A stretch of DNA of 34,154 bases from an uncultured Clostridia bacterium (GCA_947624865.1 CANQMH010000013.1:1-34154); one strand, 5' to 3'; counted from the stretch's first letter, positions 16,077 to 24,800 are shown. The notes: generated by a model not told the origin, from the letters alone. Numbers and translations are program-made.

Positions 16077-16170
16077 ATTTATTGATAAAATTTATAGATT
16101 GTGGAACAAGCATTAATGTAATCATTATCGACCTCTGAATATTTTCTTTCCTTTACTTATCTTTATTTAT

Positions 16171-16199
16171 ATTATACACTAAAAATTGTGTATTTTCAA
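16171..16199 (-). promoter_or_regulatory. ssb promoter with operator-like inverted repeat
   Basis: On the minus strand TTGAAA and TATAAT are 17 bases apart. The spacer carries ATACAC and GTGTAT as an inverted repeat (16174-16193). A second ATACAC (16208-16213) and GTGTAT (16257-16262) lie between here and the XRE gene promoter, a layout expected for a repressor acting on both promoters. Confidence 0.6.
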
Positions 16200-16247
16200 T
16201 TGACATTATACACATATATTAGAGCATGTTTTTGTTTATTATATACA

Positions 16248-16277
16248 TTGTTTTTTGTGTATGTTATTTGATATAAT
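16248..16277 (+). promoter_or_regulatory. candidate promoter for the first XRE regulator
   Basis: TTGTTT and TATAAT are 18 bases apart; the spacer contains GTGTAT, the same hexamer found around the ssb promoter. Confidence 0.5.
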
Positions 16278-16305
16278 AAACTTAAAATTTACTGGGGGAA
16301 TAGAA

Positions 16306-16515
16306 ATGTTAAAATATAAAGTTGATGTATTATCAGAATTAAAAAATAGAGGATTTACTACTTACAAAATACGAAAAGAAAAAATTTTTGGAGAAGCTAC
16401 ATTACAAAAATTTCGTAACGGACAAGTAATTTCAGCAGATAATCTTGATAGTCTTTGCAAATGCTTAGATTGCCAGCCCGGAGATATACTTGAATATGTG
16501 CCGGATGAAGAATAA
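16306..16515 (+). CDS. small XRE-type helix-turn-helix regulator, paralogue 1
   Basis: A 69 aa DNA-binding protein of the short Cro/C1 type (HTH_26-like): LKNRGFTTYKIRKEKIFGEA, then the recognition helix region and the typical LCKCLDCQPGDILEYVPDEE ending. It probably represses its own promoter and the divergent ssb. The ATG at 16306 is chosen because GGGGGAA precedes it; the track start at 16255 lies upstream of the TATAAT. Its stop codon overlaps palindrome copy 12. The last 20 codons are nearly identical at DNA level to paralogue 2 at 16895, while the first part differs strongly. Confidence 0.87.
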   Translation: MLKYKVDVLSELKNRGFTTYKIRKEKIFGEATLQKFRNGQVISADNLDSLCKCLDCQPGDILEYVPDEE

Positions 16516-16533
16516 GTGTCCCTCGGAGGGACA
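16514..16533 (+). repeat. dispersed palindrome, copy 12 (overlaps a stop codon)
   Basis: AAGTGTCCC, TCGGA, GGGACA, then TAGATAA. The first two bases are the last two of the XRE paralogue 1 stop codon. The outer right arm is degenerate. Confidence 0.92.
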
Positions 16534-16548
16534 TAGATAATAACTGTA

Positions 16549-16770
16549 TCATTCATACATGTTTTGAAAATTATCTATCCATTTTTTATATTCGCTGTCA
16601 CAGTTTTTTAATTCATTTGTCCATTCGACACGGTTTTTATATCCAGCAGCTTCTGAAATAATTTTTTCAATTACTCTAATCGTGAAATCTGTTGAAAATA
16701 CTTCAGGGTCTTTCTTTGCCTTTCGTCTGATGGTTTCAATCTTATCAAGTATTTCTAATTCTTTTTTCAT
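16549..16770 (-). CDS. small helical protein of unknown function
   Basis: A 73 aa charged protein, predicted almost entirely alpha-helical, with no family I recognise. AGGAGG precedes the ATG by seven bases, a strong site for so small a gene. It is convergent with XRE paralogue 1 and divergent from XRE paralogue 2, so its promoter region is shared with paralogue 2. This mirrors ssb and paralogue 1, and suggests that paralogue 2 controls it. It could be an antitoxin-like or immunity-like partner, but nothing in the sequence proves that. Confidence 0.6.
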   Translation of the reverse strand: MKKELEILDKIETIRRKAKKDPEVFSTDFTIRVIEKIISEAAGYKNRVEWTNELKNCDSEYKKWIDNFQNMYE

Positions 16771-16841
16771 TTTAATGCCTCCTAAATTTTATGTATATAT
16801 TATATCACTAATAATAGATATGTTTTTGTCTATATTGTCAC

Positions 16842-16870
16842 TTGTAATAGAGATATAAAAATTGTATAAT
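16842..16870 (+). promoter_or_regulatory. candidate promoter for the second XRE regulator
   Basis: TTGTAA and TATAAT are 17 bases apart. Related sequences CACTAATAATAGATA and CACTTGTAATAGAGATA lie as direct repeats between this promoter and the divergent small gene, possible operators. Confidence 0.55.
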
Positions 16871-16894
16871 AAAAAGCTGAAAGGGGACTGTAAT

Positions 16895-17104
16895 ATGCCA
16901 ATTACGTATGACAGATTATTAGAAATTTTTAGAGAGAGAGGAATAACTTCATATACTATAAAGAAAGAAAATATTATAGGACAAGCTAGTTATAAAAAAA
17001 TAAAAGACGGTGGGGATATAGACACTCGAACTATTGCTAAGCTATGTAAATATTTAGATTGTCAGCCTGGAGATATACTTGAATACGTGCCGGATGAAGA
17101 ATAA
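16895..17104 (+). CDS. small XRE-type helix-turn-helix regulator, paralogue 2
   Basis: A 69 aa protein of the same length and fold as paralogue 1, with RERGITSYTIKKENIIGQAS and the shared ending LDCQPGDILEYVPDEE. The ATG is chosen because GGGGAC precedes it by about six bases; the track start lies within the -10 element. As with paralogue 1, the stop codon overlaps a palindrome (copy 13). The divergent recognition helices suggest different operators for the two regulators. It probably represses itself and the divergent 73 aa gene. Confidence 0.87.
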   Translation: MPITYDRLLEIFRERGITSYTIKKENIIGQASYKKIKDGGDIDTRTIAKLCKYLDCQPGDILEYVPDEE

Positions 17105-17122
17105 GTGTCCCTCCGAGGGACA
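17103..17122 (+). repeat. dispersed palindrome, copy 13 (overlaps a stop codon)
   Basis: AAGTGTCCC, TCCGA, GGGACA, then GAAAAATTTATT. It starts on the last two bases of the XRE paralogue 2 stop codon. It is the last copy before a 10.6 kb stretch without any. Confidence 0.92.
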
Positions 17123-17185
17123 GAAAAATTTATTTTTTCTCTGCTTTCGGGGCTTTGCGCTATGCCTGAAGCGGTGCAGGACATT
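17123..17185 (+). repeat. flank shared with palindrome copy 9
   Basis: Contains AAATTTATTTTTTCTCTGCT and then about 40 bases related to 15456-15515. It may be a remnant of a duplicated segment that included the palindrome. Confidence 0.7.
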
Positions 17186-17276
17186 TTCTTTTTTAATGCC
17201 GGGCTTACTTAATCGGATTTTATTTTTAACTTTCTCCTAATTGTTTCCCGATAAGAATATGTAAGGTATAATGATG

Positions 17277-17306
17277 AAAGCCGTTTCTTAATTGCAACGG
17301 TTTTTT
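17277..17306 (+). terminator. candidate terminator
   Basis: CCGTT and AACGG with a 10-base loop are followed by six T. A TATAAT lies just upstream at 17267-17272, so a very short transcript is also possible. The stretch 17307-17447 shows no gene and only weak hairpins. Confidence 0.5.
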
Positions 17307-17447
17307 ACATACCCATTTTAAGTTTATATTGCAAAGAAAAGTCCATAGAGCGTAGGGGGAGAGCGGATATAGAATTTCCCGCAGAAAAATGGCTGTAAAA
17401 ACAAAATTCAGCCACGATTTTAAGCAGGTGCGATTTAGCAGGATAAA

Positions 17448-17475
17448 GGAGTAACTGTATAAATACAGTTACTCC
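17448..17475 (+). repeat. 28-base palindrome in the non-coding region next to the Rep-like gene
   Basis: Arms GGAGTAACTGTAT and ATACAGTTACTCC around two A. It contains one inverted and one direct copy of CAGTTAC, the box repeated downstream. Confidence 0.9.
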
Positions 17476-17481
17476 AGTCAC

Positions 17482-17504
17482 AAATGTCAGCAGTGCTGAC
17501 ATTT
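17482..17504 (+). repeat. 23-base palindrome
   Basis: Arms AAATGTCAGCA and TGCTGACATTT around a single G. A T-run follows on the + strand, so it could also terminate transcription. Confidence 0.9.
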
Positions 17505-17510
17505 TTAATG

Positions 17511-17618
17511 CAGTTACTTTTACAGTTACTTAAAAGGTCAATACAATTACTTTAAAATTACTTTTCCTTTTTTTGCTGATAAATACTGAATTTTGTATAC
17601 AGTTACTTTTACAGTTAC
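17511..17618 (+). repeat. iteron-like CAGTTAC boxes
   Basis: CAGTTAC occurs at 17511, 17523, 17600 and 17612, as two pairs each 12 bases apart, and also at 17466; GTAACTG, the inverse, is at 17451. The array sits directly after the stop of the gene with two winged-helix-like domains, as iterons of a replication initiator or operator boxes might. Confidence 0.65.
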
Positions 17619-17662
17619 CATATTTTTTCAGATAAAAATTTGCAAAAAAATAAACATATGGT

Positions 17663-18955
17663 TTACAATTCAAAGTTGTGAATATGATCCCACAGCAACG
17701 CTTTTATATACGCTGCGGGCTGCTTAATGATGTAACGTGAAAAACATAAATCATAGCAGTTGACGGTTTCAAGAATAAGGTCACGCAAGGATAATCCGTC
17801 TATGTCCTCTAATATACAGTCATTCAGGTAATCAAAAAGTCTGGAGGTTTTAACAAGCTGCTTGTTGTATAATCCATGCTCTTTTACGCAAAGCATTTCA
17901 ACAAGCAAATTGACTGTTTTGCAATACTGCCTTGAAAATTTGTCGTTTTTGTTTGAGTATTCATCAAATCTCGTCAGACTGTAAATCATTTGTCTTATCT
18001 CATTTTCATTCTGTGTGTAGGGTATATAACCTACTTCAAGATTAGATGAAGATATATTATTATTACTGTTAATACTGGTAATGTTATTATTGTCGCAATT
18101 TTCAGGACACGGTAATGTCTCAAAATTTCGTACACGGTCATTTTTTAAAATGTCTTTATTTTTGGGACACGGTAAAAACTCAGTATTTATCGGAGTTTTT
18201 AAAATGTCCCTATTTTTAGGACACGGTGCAACATCAGTATTTATCGGACTTTCTGAATTGTCGCAATTTTTAGGACACGGTGATTTTGATGGGTTGCTGT
18301 TGAGAATGTAATCATTAACTGAGAAACGTCCGTTTTTTGTGTGTCTTTGCTTAACGGTTATGTAGTTGTATTCAATCAGCTGATTGAGTGCTTTATAATA
18401 TGTGTTTTTTGAAATCCCTAAAAATATGCAGACGGTAGAGCGGTGCGGAAAAGCTCTGCATCCGCTCTGAACAAGGCTGTAAAAAAACGCAATCAGACCT
18501 TTTGCTATAATACTGAGCCGTTTATCACACATAATTATCTTTGGAATGAAGCCATAGCCCTTTGCATTGATACCGTCCAATGATAAAAGGCTTTCACTCT
18601 GTTCACTGTTAATTTCGCATTTTATTTTCTTAGGATTATTGCAAACCGTATAGACGTTTTTGTTCTTAAAACCTTTTGCTTTGCTGATTTTTATATAACC
18701 GTTTATAAGGAGCGGTTTAAAATGCTTGTAAAAGGTGTTTTTAGACATTTTTAGGTCAGTAAGGATAGTTTCCCTTTTTGGAAAGATTGTTCGCCCTGCA
18801 CCCGTGTAGGACACGAAATAAGCATAAATAGCTTTGCTCTGAACTGATAAATCACGGTCAAACATAACTGACTGAGGAAGTATGCCGTAACCCTGAGCAT
18901 TAACACCCTCAACTTCCAGTATATTTTCAATGTCGTTTTTATAATTTTCTTCCAC
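17663..18955 (-). CDS. replication-initiator-like protein with two winged-helix domains
   Basis: A 430 aa protein with two related N-terminal helix-turn-helix domains (about residues 15-110 and 125-220), each starting with a GxNA(Q/K)GYG(I/F)(L/I)P pattern and containing SKNTFYK or SKNTYYK, so the gene grew by internal duplication. A repetitive linker follows, with CPKNCDN, CPKNRDI, CPKNKDI and CPENCDN units, then a C-terminal region resembling DUF6017. Proteins like this are common in Firmicutes conjugative elements as replication or control proteins. It starts with GTG, seven bases after GGGAGG. It is separated from the transfer operon by a terminator. It could be a regulator rather than an initiator. 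Confidence 0.72.
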   Translation of the reverse strand: MEENYKNDIENILEVEGVNAQGYGILPQSVMFDRDLSVQSKAIYAYFVSYTGAGRTIFPKRETILTDLKMSKNTFYKHFKPLLINGYIKISKAKGFKNKNVYTVCNNPKKIKCEINSEQSESLLSLDGINAKGYGFIPKIIMCDKRLSIIAKGLIAFFYSLVQSGCRAFPHRSTVCIFLGISKNTYYKALNQLIEYNYITVKQRHTKNGRFSVNDYILNSNPSKSPCPKNCDNSESPINTDVAPCPKNRDILKTPINTEFLPCPKNKDILKNDRVRNFETLPCPENCDNNNITSINSNNNISSSNLEVGYIPYTQNENEIRQMIYSLTRFDEYSNKNDKFSRQYCKTVNLLVEMLCVKEHGLYNKQLVKTSRLFDYLNDCILEDIDGLSLRDLILETVNCYDLCFSRYIIKQPAAYIKALLWDHIHNFEL

Positions 18956-18978
18956 AAAAATTCCTCCCGAATTTCTTT

Positions 18979-19003
18979 TAAGCCGTTACAACAGGCTTTT
19001 TTA
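18979..19003 (+). terminator. weak + strand terminator-like hairpin
   Basis: AAGCC and GGCTT with a 9-base loop and a T-run on the + strand, in the leader of the minus-strand Rep-like gene. On the minus strand it is only a leader hairpin. Confidence 0.35.
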
Positions 19004-19030
19004 TTTCCTCAGTAATGCTGAGAAAATAAA

Positions 19031-19058
19031 AAAACTTGCTGTAATTGCAGCAAGTTTT
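19031..19058 (-). terminator. terminator of the transfer operon
   Basis: AAAACTTGCTG and CAGCAAGTTTT form an 11-pair stem with a 6-base loop, followed on the minus strand by a long T-run. It lies about 27 bases past the virD4 stop and closes the operon. Confidence 0.9.
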
Positions 19059-19084
19059 GAAAAAATAATTATAAATAAATTTTT

Positions 19085-20860
19085 TTAGCTTAAATATTCA
19101 TCCGATATGGACTGTTTTGATTGTTCTGTATTGGTTACGTAGCTTGTTCGGCTATACTTTTTACGAATTGCGTTCATTAAGAAGCTTCGGTCAGCATAAT
19201 CAACAGAACGAGAGGCTTTTGACGCAATCTTAAAAGGATGTTCCTTATCAATTTCAATTTTCCATTTTTCAAGTTTTGGAATTTGCATTTTTGCAGGATT
19301 TATGCCTGTGCGCATTAATATCCATTCACCTTTGTCCATACGTCTTATTTGGTCTGCCGTCATAAGAGGCTTTTTAATCATTTGATACGTTGTTGAGTTT
19401 TGAGTGTTTGCAGCTCCGTATCGCTTTGATACCGAACCGCTCATAACGGTTTGTGTACTGAGAGCCTTTGAAAAGGTTTCCGCATCATCAGACAGAGGTG
19501 ACTGAAAGCCGAACATAATATTCTGACAGTTCGCGCGAATATTTTTTGCAGTATCACGGCCGTATTTTTCATCAAGCTGTGATAATGACTGTAAAAAAGG
19601 ATTGGTTATTATATTACGTGAACGTCCTGCCGAGAAAAATTGCTGTACGCCTTCAATTGCTGTATAAGTGCCGAATTCGTCAAGGAAGTATTGAATACGG
19701 TGGGGAAGGCGGTTATCTTTGTAATTTTCCGAGGCTTTCAACAGTTCGTTGTAGGTCTGTCTTACAAGTAAATTTGCAATAAAGTTTTTGGTGTTTGATG
19801 ATTCATCAAAGATAAATATAATAGCTGTTTTGCCTTGTACAAATTTCTCAATGTCTATGCTTCCTTCATCAAAGCATAGAAGCTGTTCCATTTCAGAGTC
19901 AAGAAAGGATAACATTTGTGAAACGGCAGTTGAAACGATACTTGCAATAGTTTTCAGCTCACCTGCTGTTGCTGCTGCCGATAACAAATCTTTTGCAATA
20001 TGATTTTCAGGAAGCAGGGAGTAAAGCTGAGATAAGTATGTCTGGGGGATAACGCCCTTTTTACCTATAGTGGCAGGGTCTATTTCTAATATCTGACGGC
20101 AAATTCTGAATACTGATACAATGTGTCTTTGACCCGTTTCACATAACTCGGAAACAAGATAGGTTATAGCAGATACGACACCCTCTGCAGCAATATAGAA
20201 GAATTTGTTTGAGCCTGCATCCTTAATGCTGTTATTGAGATTTACAACAGACGAGCCTACGGTTTTGGCATATGATTCTGCTTTGCCCTTATCCGCAAGA
20301 TTTCCGCTGTTTCTGTATCTGTCAATGTATTTATTTGTGAGTGCTAAAAGATTATATCCGTCACTGTTTGCCGGATTTCGCATATCAATAACATAAGTCT
20401 GCATATGGTAATAATCTCTTAGTATGGGGACAAATTCCTTAGATATGTTTCCTTTTGTATCGGTAGTAAAGAAAGACATACCGCAGGCTGCCGAGTATTC
20501 CATATTAGGATAACCCAGAGAAGTTGTTTTACCTCCGCCGGAAGCCGCAACAAACATTGTGTGATTGTCGGATGTGTCAACTATTGCAGTTATGTTTTTT
20601 CCGTGTATTTCAGAACCAATTATAATTCCTTCTTGTGTTGGCAGGTTTTCGCCTCTGCGCCATCTTTCAGGCTCAAAAGGAATATATTTAAAATTATTTT
20701 TAAGTTCGTCCCTTGAAGCCCATTTTGCTGTTCCGTACTGACCGTCACCGACAGTTTTTGATTTAATGTTATTAAGAGTGCCGCCTTTGCCGGCGACAAG
20801 GTAAATAATTAAAATGATTGCAAATATAATACCGACTGCTATAAATATTCCTGTGTTCAC
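19085..20860 (-). CDS. virD4: VirD4/TraG-family type IV coupling protein
   Basis: Membrane ATPase that brings the relaxase-DNA complex to the conjugation channel. A single N-terminal transmembrane helix (GIFIAVGIIFAIILIIYLVA) is followed by GQYGTAKWA, typical of VirD4/TraG. Walker A is AASGGGKTTS near residue 105 and Walker B is YFLDEFGTYTAI near 393; a QSLSQLDEKYG segment fits the sensor region. The GTG at 20860 is chosen over the track's TTG at 20902: it overlaps the upstream stop as GTGA and has GAAAGGAAG before it. This gives 591 aa, normal for the Firmicutes type. It is the last gene of the transfer operon. Confidence 0.94.
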   Translation of the reverse strand: MNTGIFIAVGIIFAIILIIYLVAGKGGTLNNIKSKTVGDGQYGTAKWASRDELKNNFKYIPFEPERWRRGENLPTQEGIIIGSEIHGKNITAIVDTSDNHTMFVAASGGGKTTSLGYPNMEYSAACGMSFFTTDTKGNISKEFVPILRDYYHMQTYVIDMRNPANSDGYNLLALTNKYIDRYRNSGNLADKGKAESYAKTVGSSVVNLNNSIKDAGSNKFFYIAAEGVVSAITYLVSELCETGQRHIVSVFRICRQILEIDPATIGKKGVIPQTYLSQLYSLLPENHIAKDLLSAAATAGELKTIASIVSTAVSQMLSFLDSEMEQLLCFDEGSIDIEKFVQGKTAIIFIFDESSNTKNFIANLLVRQTYNELLKASENYKDNRLPHRIQYFLDEFGTYTAIEGVQQFFSAGRSRNIITNPFLQSLSQLDEKYGRDTAKNIRANCQNIMFGFQSPLSDDAETFSKALSTQTVMSGSVSKRYGAANTQNSTTYQMIKKPLMTADQIRRMDKGEWILMRTGINPAKMQIPKLEKWKIEIDKEHPFKIASKASRSVDYADRSFLMNAIRKKYSRTSYVTNTEQSKQSISDEYLS

Positions 20861-21801
20861 GTTTTTTCTTCCTTTCTTCGATTTATTAACACTTCGTTCC
20901 AATCCTTTAATTTGGGTGTATGAATTATTACGATGTGACTTTGAGCTAACTCGTTTTTAACTCTTACTGCAAATTCCTGACCGTGATTTTTTCCGTCAGG
21001 GCTGTTGAAGTCATTGTCTGTGCAGATAACTATATTTTTAATATGAGGATAGCTGTTCAAAAACTTTTTTAAAACATCAACATATAGACCGCCTAAAGCT
21101 ATGTAGTTAAATTTGTGCCAGTCATAATTCATATGAAACAGTGAGATATAACTGAATAAATCAATAAAAGCTTCAAACACATACAGCGTGTCGGAAGTGT
21201 TGATATGTCTGAAGCAATAATTTTTGTTGCTGCCTGTTATTTCACGTCTGAATGGTTTGTCTGTCAGAGTTCCCTTTAAACCTGCGTATCTTATGATACC
21301 TTTTTTATCCTTGCCGATAAAAACAATATTGTGATTGTCTTTATCCTCATAAATCAGTTGTTTTCGGATAAAATTTGTGACTACGTCAGGATTTATACAG
21401 CGAGCGGTACAGAGGTAAGCATAAAGACGCTTGTTATTTGGATTTTTCGGTGGTAATATTACCTTATGTTTTTTATGGTATGTTTCGTCAGGCTGTTTGC
21501 CAAGCATATCTTCAGGACGAGTGTTTCTTGTCGCCATATATTTGCCGTCAAGCAGAGTGATAACGGCATCCTGAAATGAATAATCGAAAAATTCCATAAG
21601 AAAATTGACCGCCGTACCTTTTGCGCCTGTGGAGTGCTGATACCAAACGTGTCCCCTAAATTTAACGCTGTCGTGTTGCGCCCACATATATTCTGTTCCG
21701 CTGTGCAATACTTTTTCGCCTATGCTTTCAAGGTATTGCTTAATATCTTTGTGATGAGCCTGATATAGTTCTTCTTCTGTGAATGGTATATAGCGTGACA
21801 T
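20857..21801 (-). CDS. DUF3991 and Toprim domain protein, primase-like
   Basis: A 314 aa cytoplasmic protein. Residues 1-90 contain a zinc-free CHC2-like DUF3991 module (LESIGEKVLHSGTEYMWAQH, then SFQDAVITLLDGKY). The second half is a Toprim fold with a conserved glutamate (YVFEAFIDLFSYISL) and the metal-binding CTDNDFNSPDG. Such proteins accompany relaxases in Firmicutes conjugative elements and probably prime or process the transferred strand. The ATG at 21801 is chosen because AAGGAGG lies six bases upstream; the track's earlier start overlaps the relaxase end. It overlaps virD4 by four bases and starts 11 bases after the relaxase stop. Confidence 0.88.
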   Translation of the reverse strand: MSRYIPFTEEELYQAHHKDIKQYLESIGEKVLHSGTEYMWAQHDSVKFRGHVWYQHSTGAKGTAVNFLMEFFDYSFQDAVITLLDGKYMATRNTRPEDMLGKQPDETYHKKHKVILPPKNPNNKRLYAYLCTARCINPDVVTNFIRKQLIYEDKDNHNIVFIGKDKKGIIRYAGLKGTLTDKPFRREITGSNKNYCFRHINTSDTLYVFEAFIDLFSYISLFHMNYDWHKFNYIALGGLYVDVLKKFLNSYPHIKNIVICTDNDFNSPDGKNHGQEFAVRVKNELAQSHIVIIHTPKLKDWNEVLINRRKEEKT

Positions 21802-21811
21802 TTGTACCTCC

Positions 21812-24800
21812 TTAATAATCATAGCTTTGTTCGTAATCACTGATGGCATGACCTGCATATATTTTTTGAATTTTTTCTTTATGCAGAAGTTTTGTATCAG
21901 AAACATATCTGTTTTTTGCGGCAGCCATAGTTTCAGTATTTATCATTCTGCCAAGGTGACAGGCCGTTGTTGCAATAGACATAACTGATAACTGCCTTAT
22001 CTGCTGTGCTTCATCAATTTTTTGCTGTGCTTTCTGATTGCCAAGCTCAACAGATTTTTTATACCAGAAAATAGCCTTGTCAATGTCTCGCTCGACACCT
22101 AATCCGTAATGGTAGAAAGTACCTATACGCATAGCCAAGGAGCTGTCTGTAGGATTTTTAGAAAATTCCGTTTGATATGCAGGCAGGGCAGAGGAGAAGT
22201 ATTTGTTTGACAGCATATCATTTTTAAATCCGTAATTTTCAGATTTATAAATATATCCGAGCTGATAAGCGGCATCAGGATTGCCTTGCTCAGCTGATTT
22301 TTCAAACCAGGCAACAGATTGAGAAATGTCCTGTACTGTTCCCTGAGCATTGAAGTACATCTGACCTATCCGGTAAGCGGTGAAGTCATCCGGATTTTCC
22401 TGATAATCTGAAATGTATTGCTGTAAGGCATTGCCGTAACAGATGTTTGCTTTTTCAGTATCGAGCACACCGTACCCAGTATCAGAATAAATTTGTCCCA
22501 GTCTGTACCAGGCATGAGAGATATTCTTATCCGCAGCTTGTTCAAAATATTTTATTGCCTGCGGTATGTCGTTATTTTCAAGACTGATATTGCCTAAATA
22601 ATAACAAGCATAAGGATTATTGTTTTCAGCAGACATTTTAAAAAATTCTTCTGCTCTACGTAAATTTTGTGGTACGTCTGTACCTGAGTAATAAATCTTT
22701 CCAAGCTGATAAGCAGCGTTAATATTTTCATTTACTAATGCTTTTTCAAACCACTTAACAGCTTTATCAATATCTTTTTCTGTGCCTTGACCTGAAAGAA
22801 ACATCTTGCCTAAACGGTATTCAGTGGTTGAATTTTTTTGCTCTGTTTCAGAGTTAAGGTAAGAATTAAGTGCAAACGAAAAATAATCATTAGCTTTATT
22901 AGTATCAAAAAAGTCTGAATCAGGCTGAGAGTGAATAATACCGAGCTGATAGGCTGCATCGGGATTGCCCTGCTCGGCTGACTTTTCAAACCAGGCAATA
23001 GACTGAGGAATGTCCTGTACAGTTCCCTGAGCATTGAAGTACATCTGACCTATGCGGTAAGCGATGAAGTCATCCGGGTTTTCCTGATAGTCTGAAATGT
23101 ATTGCTGTAAGGCATTGCCGTAACAAACGTTTGCTTTTTCGGCATCGAGCACACCATACTCAGTATCAGAATAAATTTGTCCCAGTCTGTACCAGGCATG
23201 AGAGATATTATTATCCGCAGCTTGTTCAAAATATTTTATTGCCTGAGGTATGTCGCTATTTTCAAGACTGATATTGCCTAATTTGTAATTAGCATACGGA
23301 TTGCCAAGTTCAGAAGAAAGTTGATAAAAAAGAAATGCCTTTTCGGGGTTTTTCGTAACTTCTGTTCCTTCATCATATAAAACGGCAAGTTTATAGGCTG
23401 CCGAAGCATTGCCGTTTGAAGTCGATTTACTAAACCAATGCACAGCCTTGTCAATATTTTTATCTACGCCTAATCCGTTAAGATAAATTAAGCCGATTCG
23501 ATATTCTGCCGTGGCATTGCTGTTTTCTTCCTCTGCTTTTTCATAATCTGATAAAGCTGCAGCGTAATATTTATTTGACTTAGCAATATCCGATAGGGCG
23601 TATTTCTCAGAGGAATATATGTAACCTAACTGATAAGCTGCATCGGGATTGCCTTGCTCGGCTGACTTTTCAAACCATTTTACAGCTTCATCTATGTTTA
23701 TATTCGTTCCCTTACCGTTGAGATACATACTTGCGATACGAATTTCAGTGAAAGCGTCATGACTGTTTTGTTCCTGTTGTAACAGTTCGTCAAGCGCTTT
23801 TTGATATAAAGAATAAATTGTGTCGCTGGACTTTTGAAATGTTTCAGGGTTGTTTTCGTAAAGTTCCGCAAGGTCATAGTTTGCAAGCGTAACTCTGTTT
23901 ATAGCTTTTAAAAGGTATTTTTCGGCATTTATTATGTCTGCGTTTACACCCTCGCCTTTAATATACATTTTTGCAATACGGTAGTCGGCATAACTGTCAT
24001 TTGCCTCACTTGCCTTTTGGTAATATGACAATGCTTCTGAATAATCCTGATTGAATCCTAAACCGTAATAATATTGATTGCCTATATAGTAATTTGCGTG
24101 AGCATAACCGTTTTCTGCTGCAAGTAAAAAGGTCTGGTATGATTTAAAATAATCCTGTTCAACACCTTCGCCTTTAAGGTACATACGACCCATTAAATAC
24201 TCTTTATAAGCATCTGATTTTGGTACTTTGGTTTGATAACGCAGATCATTAAATCCATTGTTAAGGTCATCAAAAAAGGTGCTGTTTTTTATTTCATCCC
24301 AAAATTTATAGAAGGCCTTGTTACAATAGTAATGTCCAAGTTCATTATCTATATCTATACCGTCGGCACCGTAAAGGTAAAGTTGACCAAGTCTATAAGA
24401 AGCCATACTGTCCTGAAACTGGTCTGCTGCAATGCCATACCACATAACAGCCTGTGTAATATCTTTTTCTATACCTTTGCCATAATTATAACAATCGGCA
24501 AGGTTTCGGCATATTTCACCGTTTCGTGAAGAAAGATCTGTTGCAAGAATAGAAAGAGACTTAAAGTTTTTGATTGATTCGTCATCCGATTCAAAAATTA
24601 AACGTGAGCCAAATATTTCCCGTAATTCAGGAGTGTCCGGCTCAGGCGAATAGAAAATATGTTCCGGGAATTGTTTCATATATTTTTGTACCGGGTCATA
24701 GTGTGATAAATTGTTATTTCTGCTTTCTTTCGGGGCAGGCGAGGGGAGGACATTATTTGTACTTGAATTATTTTTAATTTTAGGAACATATGTATCTATT

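Noticed and set aside
9021-17122. CRISPR array or integron attC array
   Set aside because: Spacing between copies is irregular and contains genes, so it is not CRISPR. The repeats are too short and lack the two-box structure of attC, and no integron integrase is in view.
18180-18260. TGTCCCTATTTTTAGGACAC looks like a further copy of the dispersed palindrome
   Set aside because: It lies inside the coding repeat CPKNRDI of the initiator-like gene, has only partial arm similarity and is explained by the conserved peptide.
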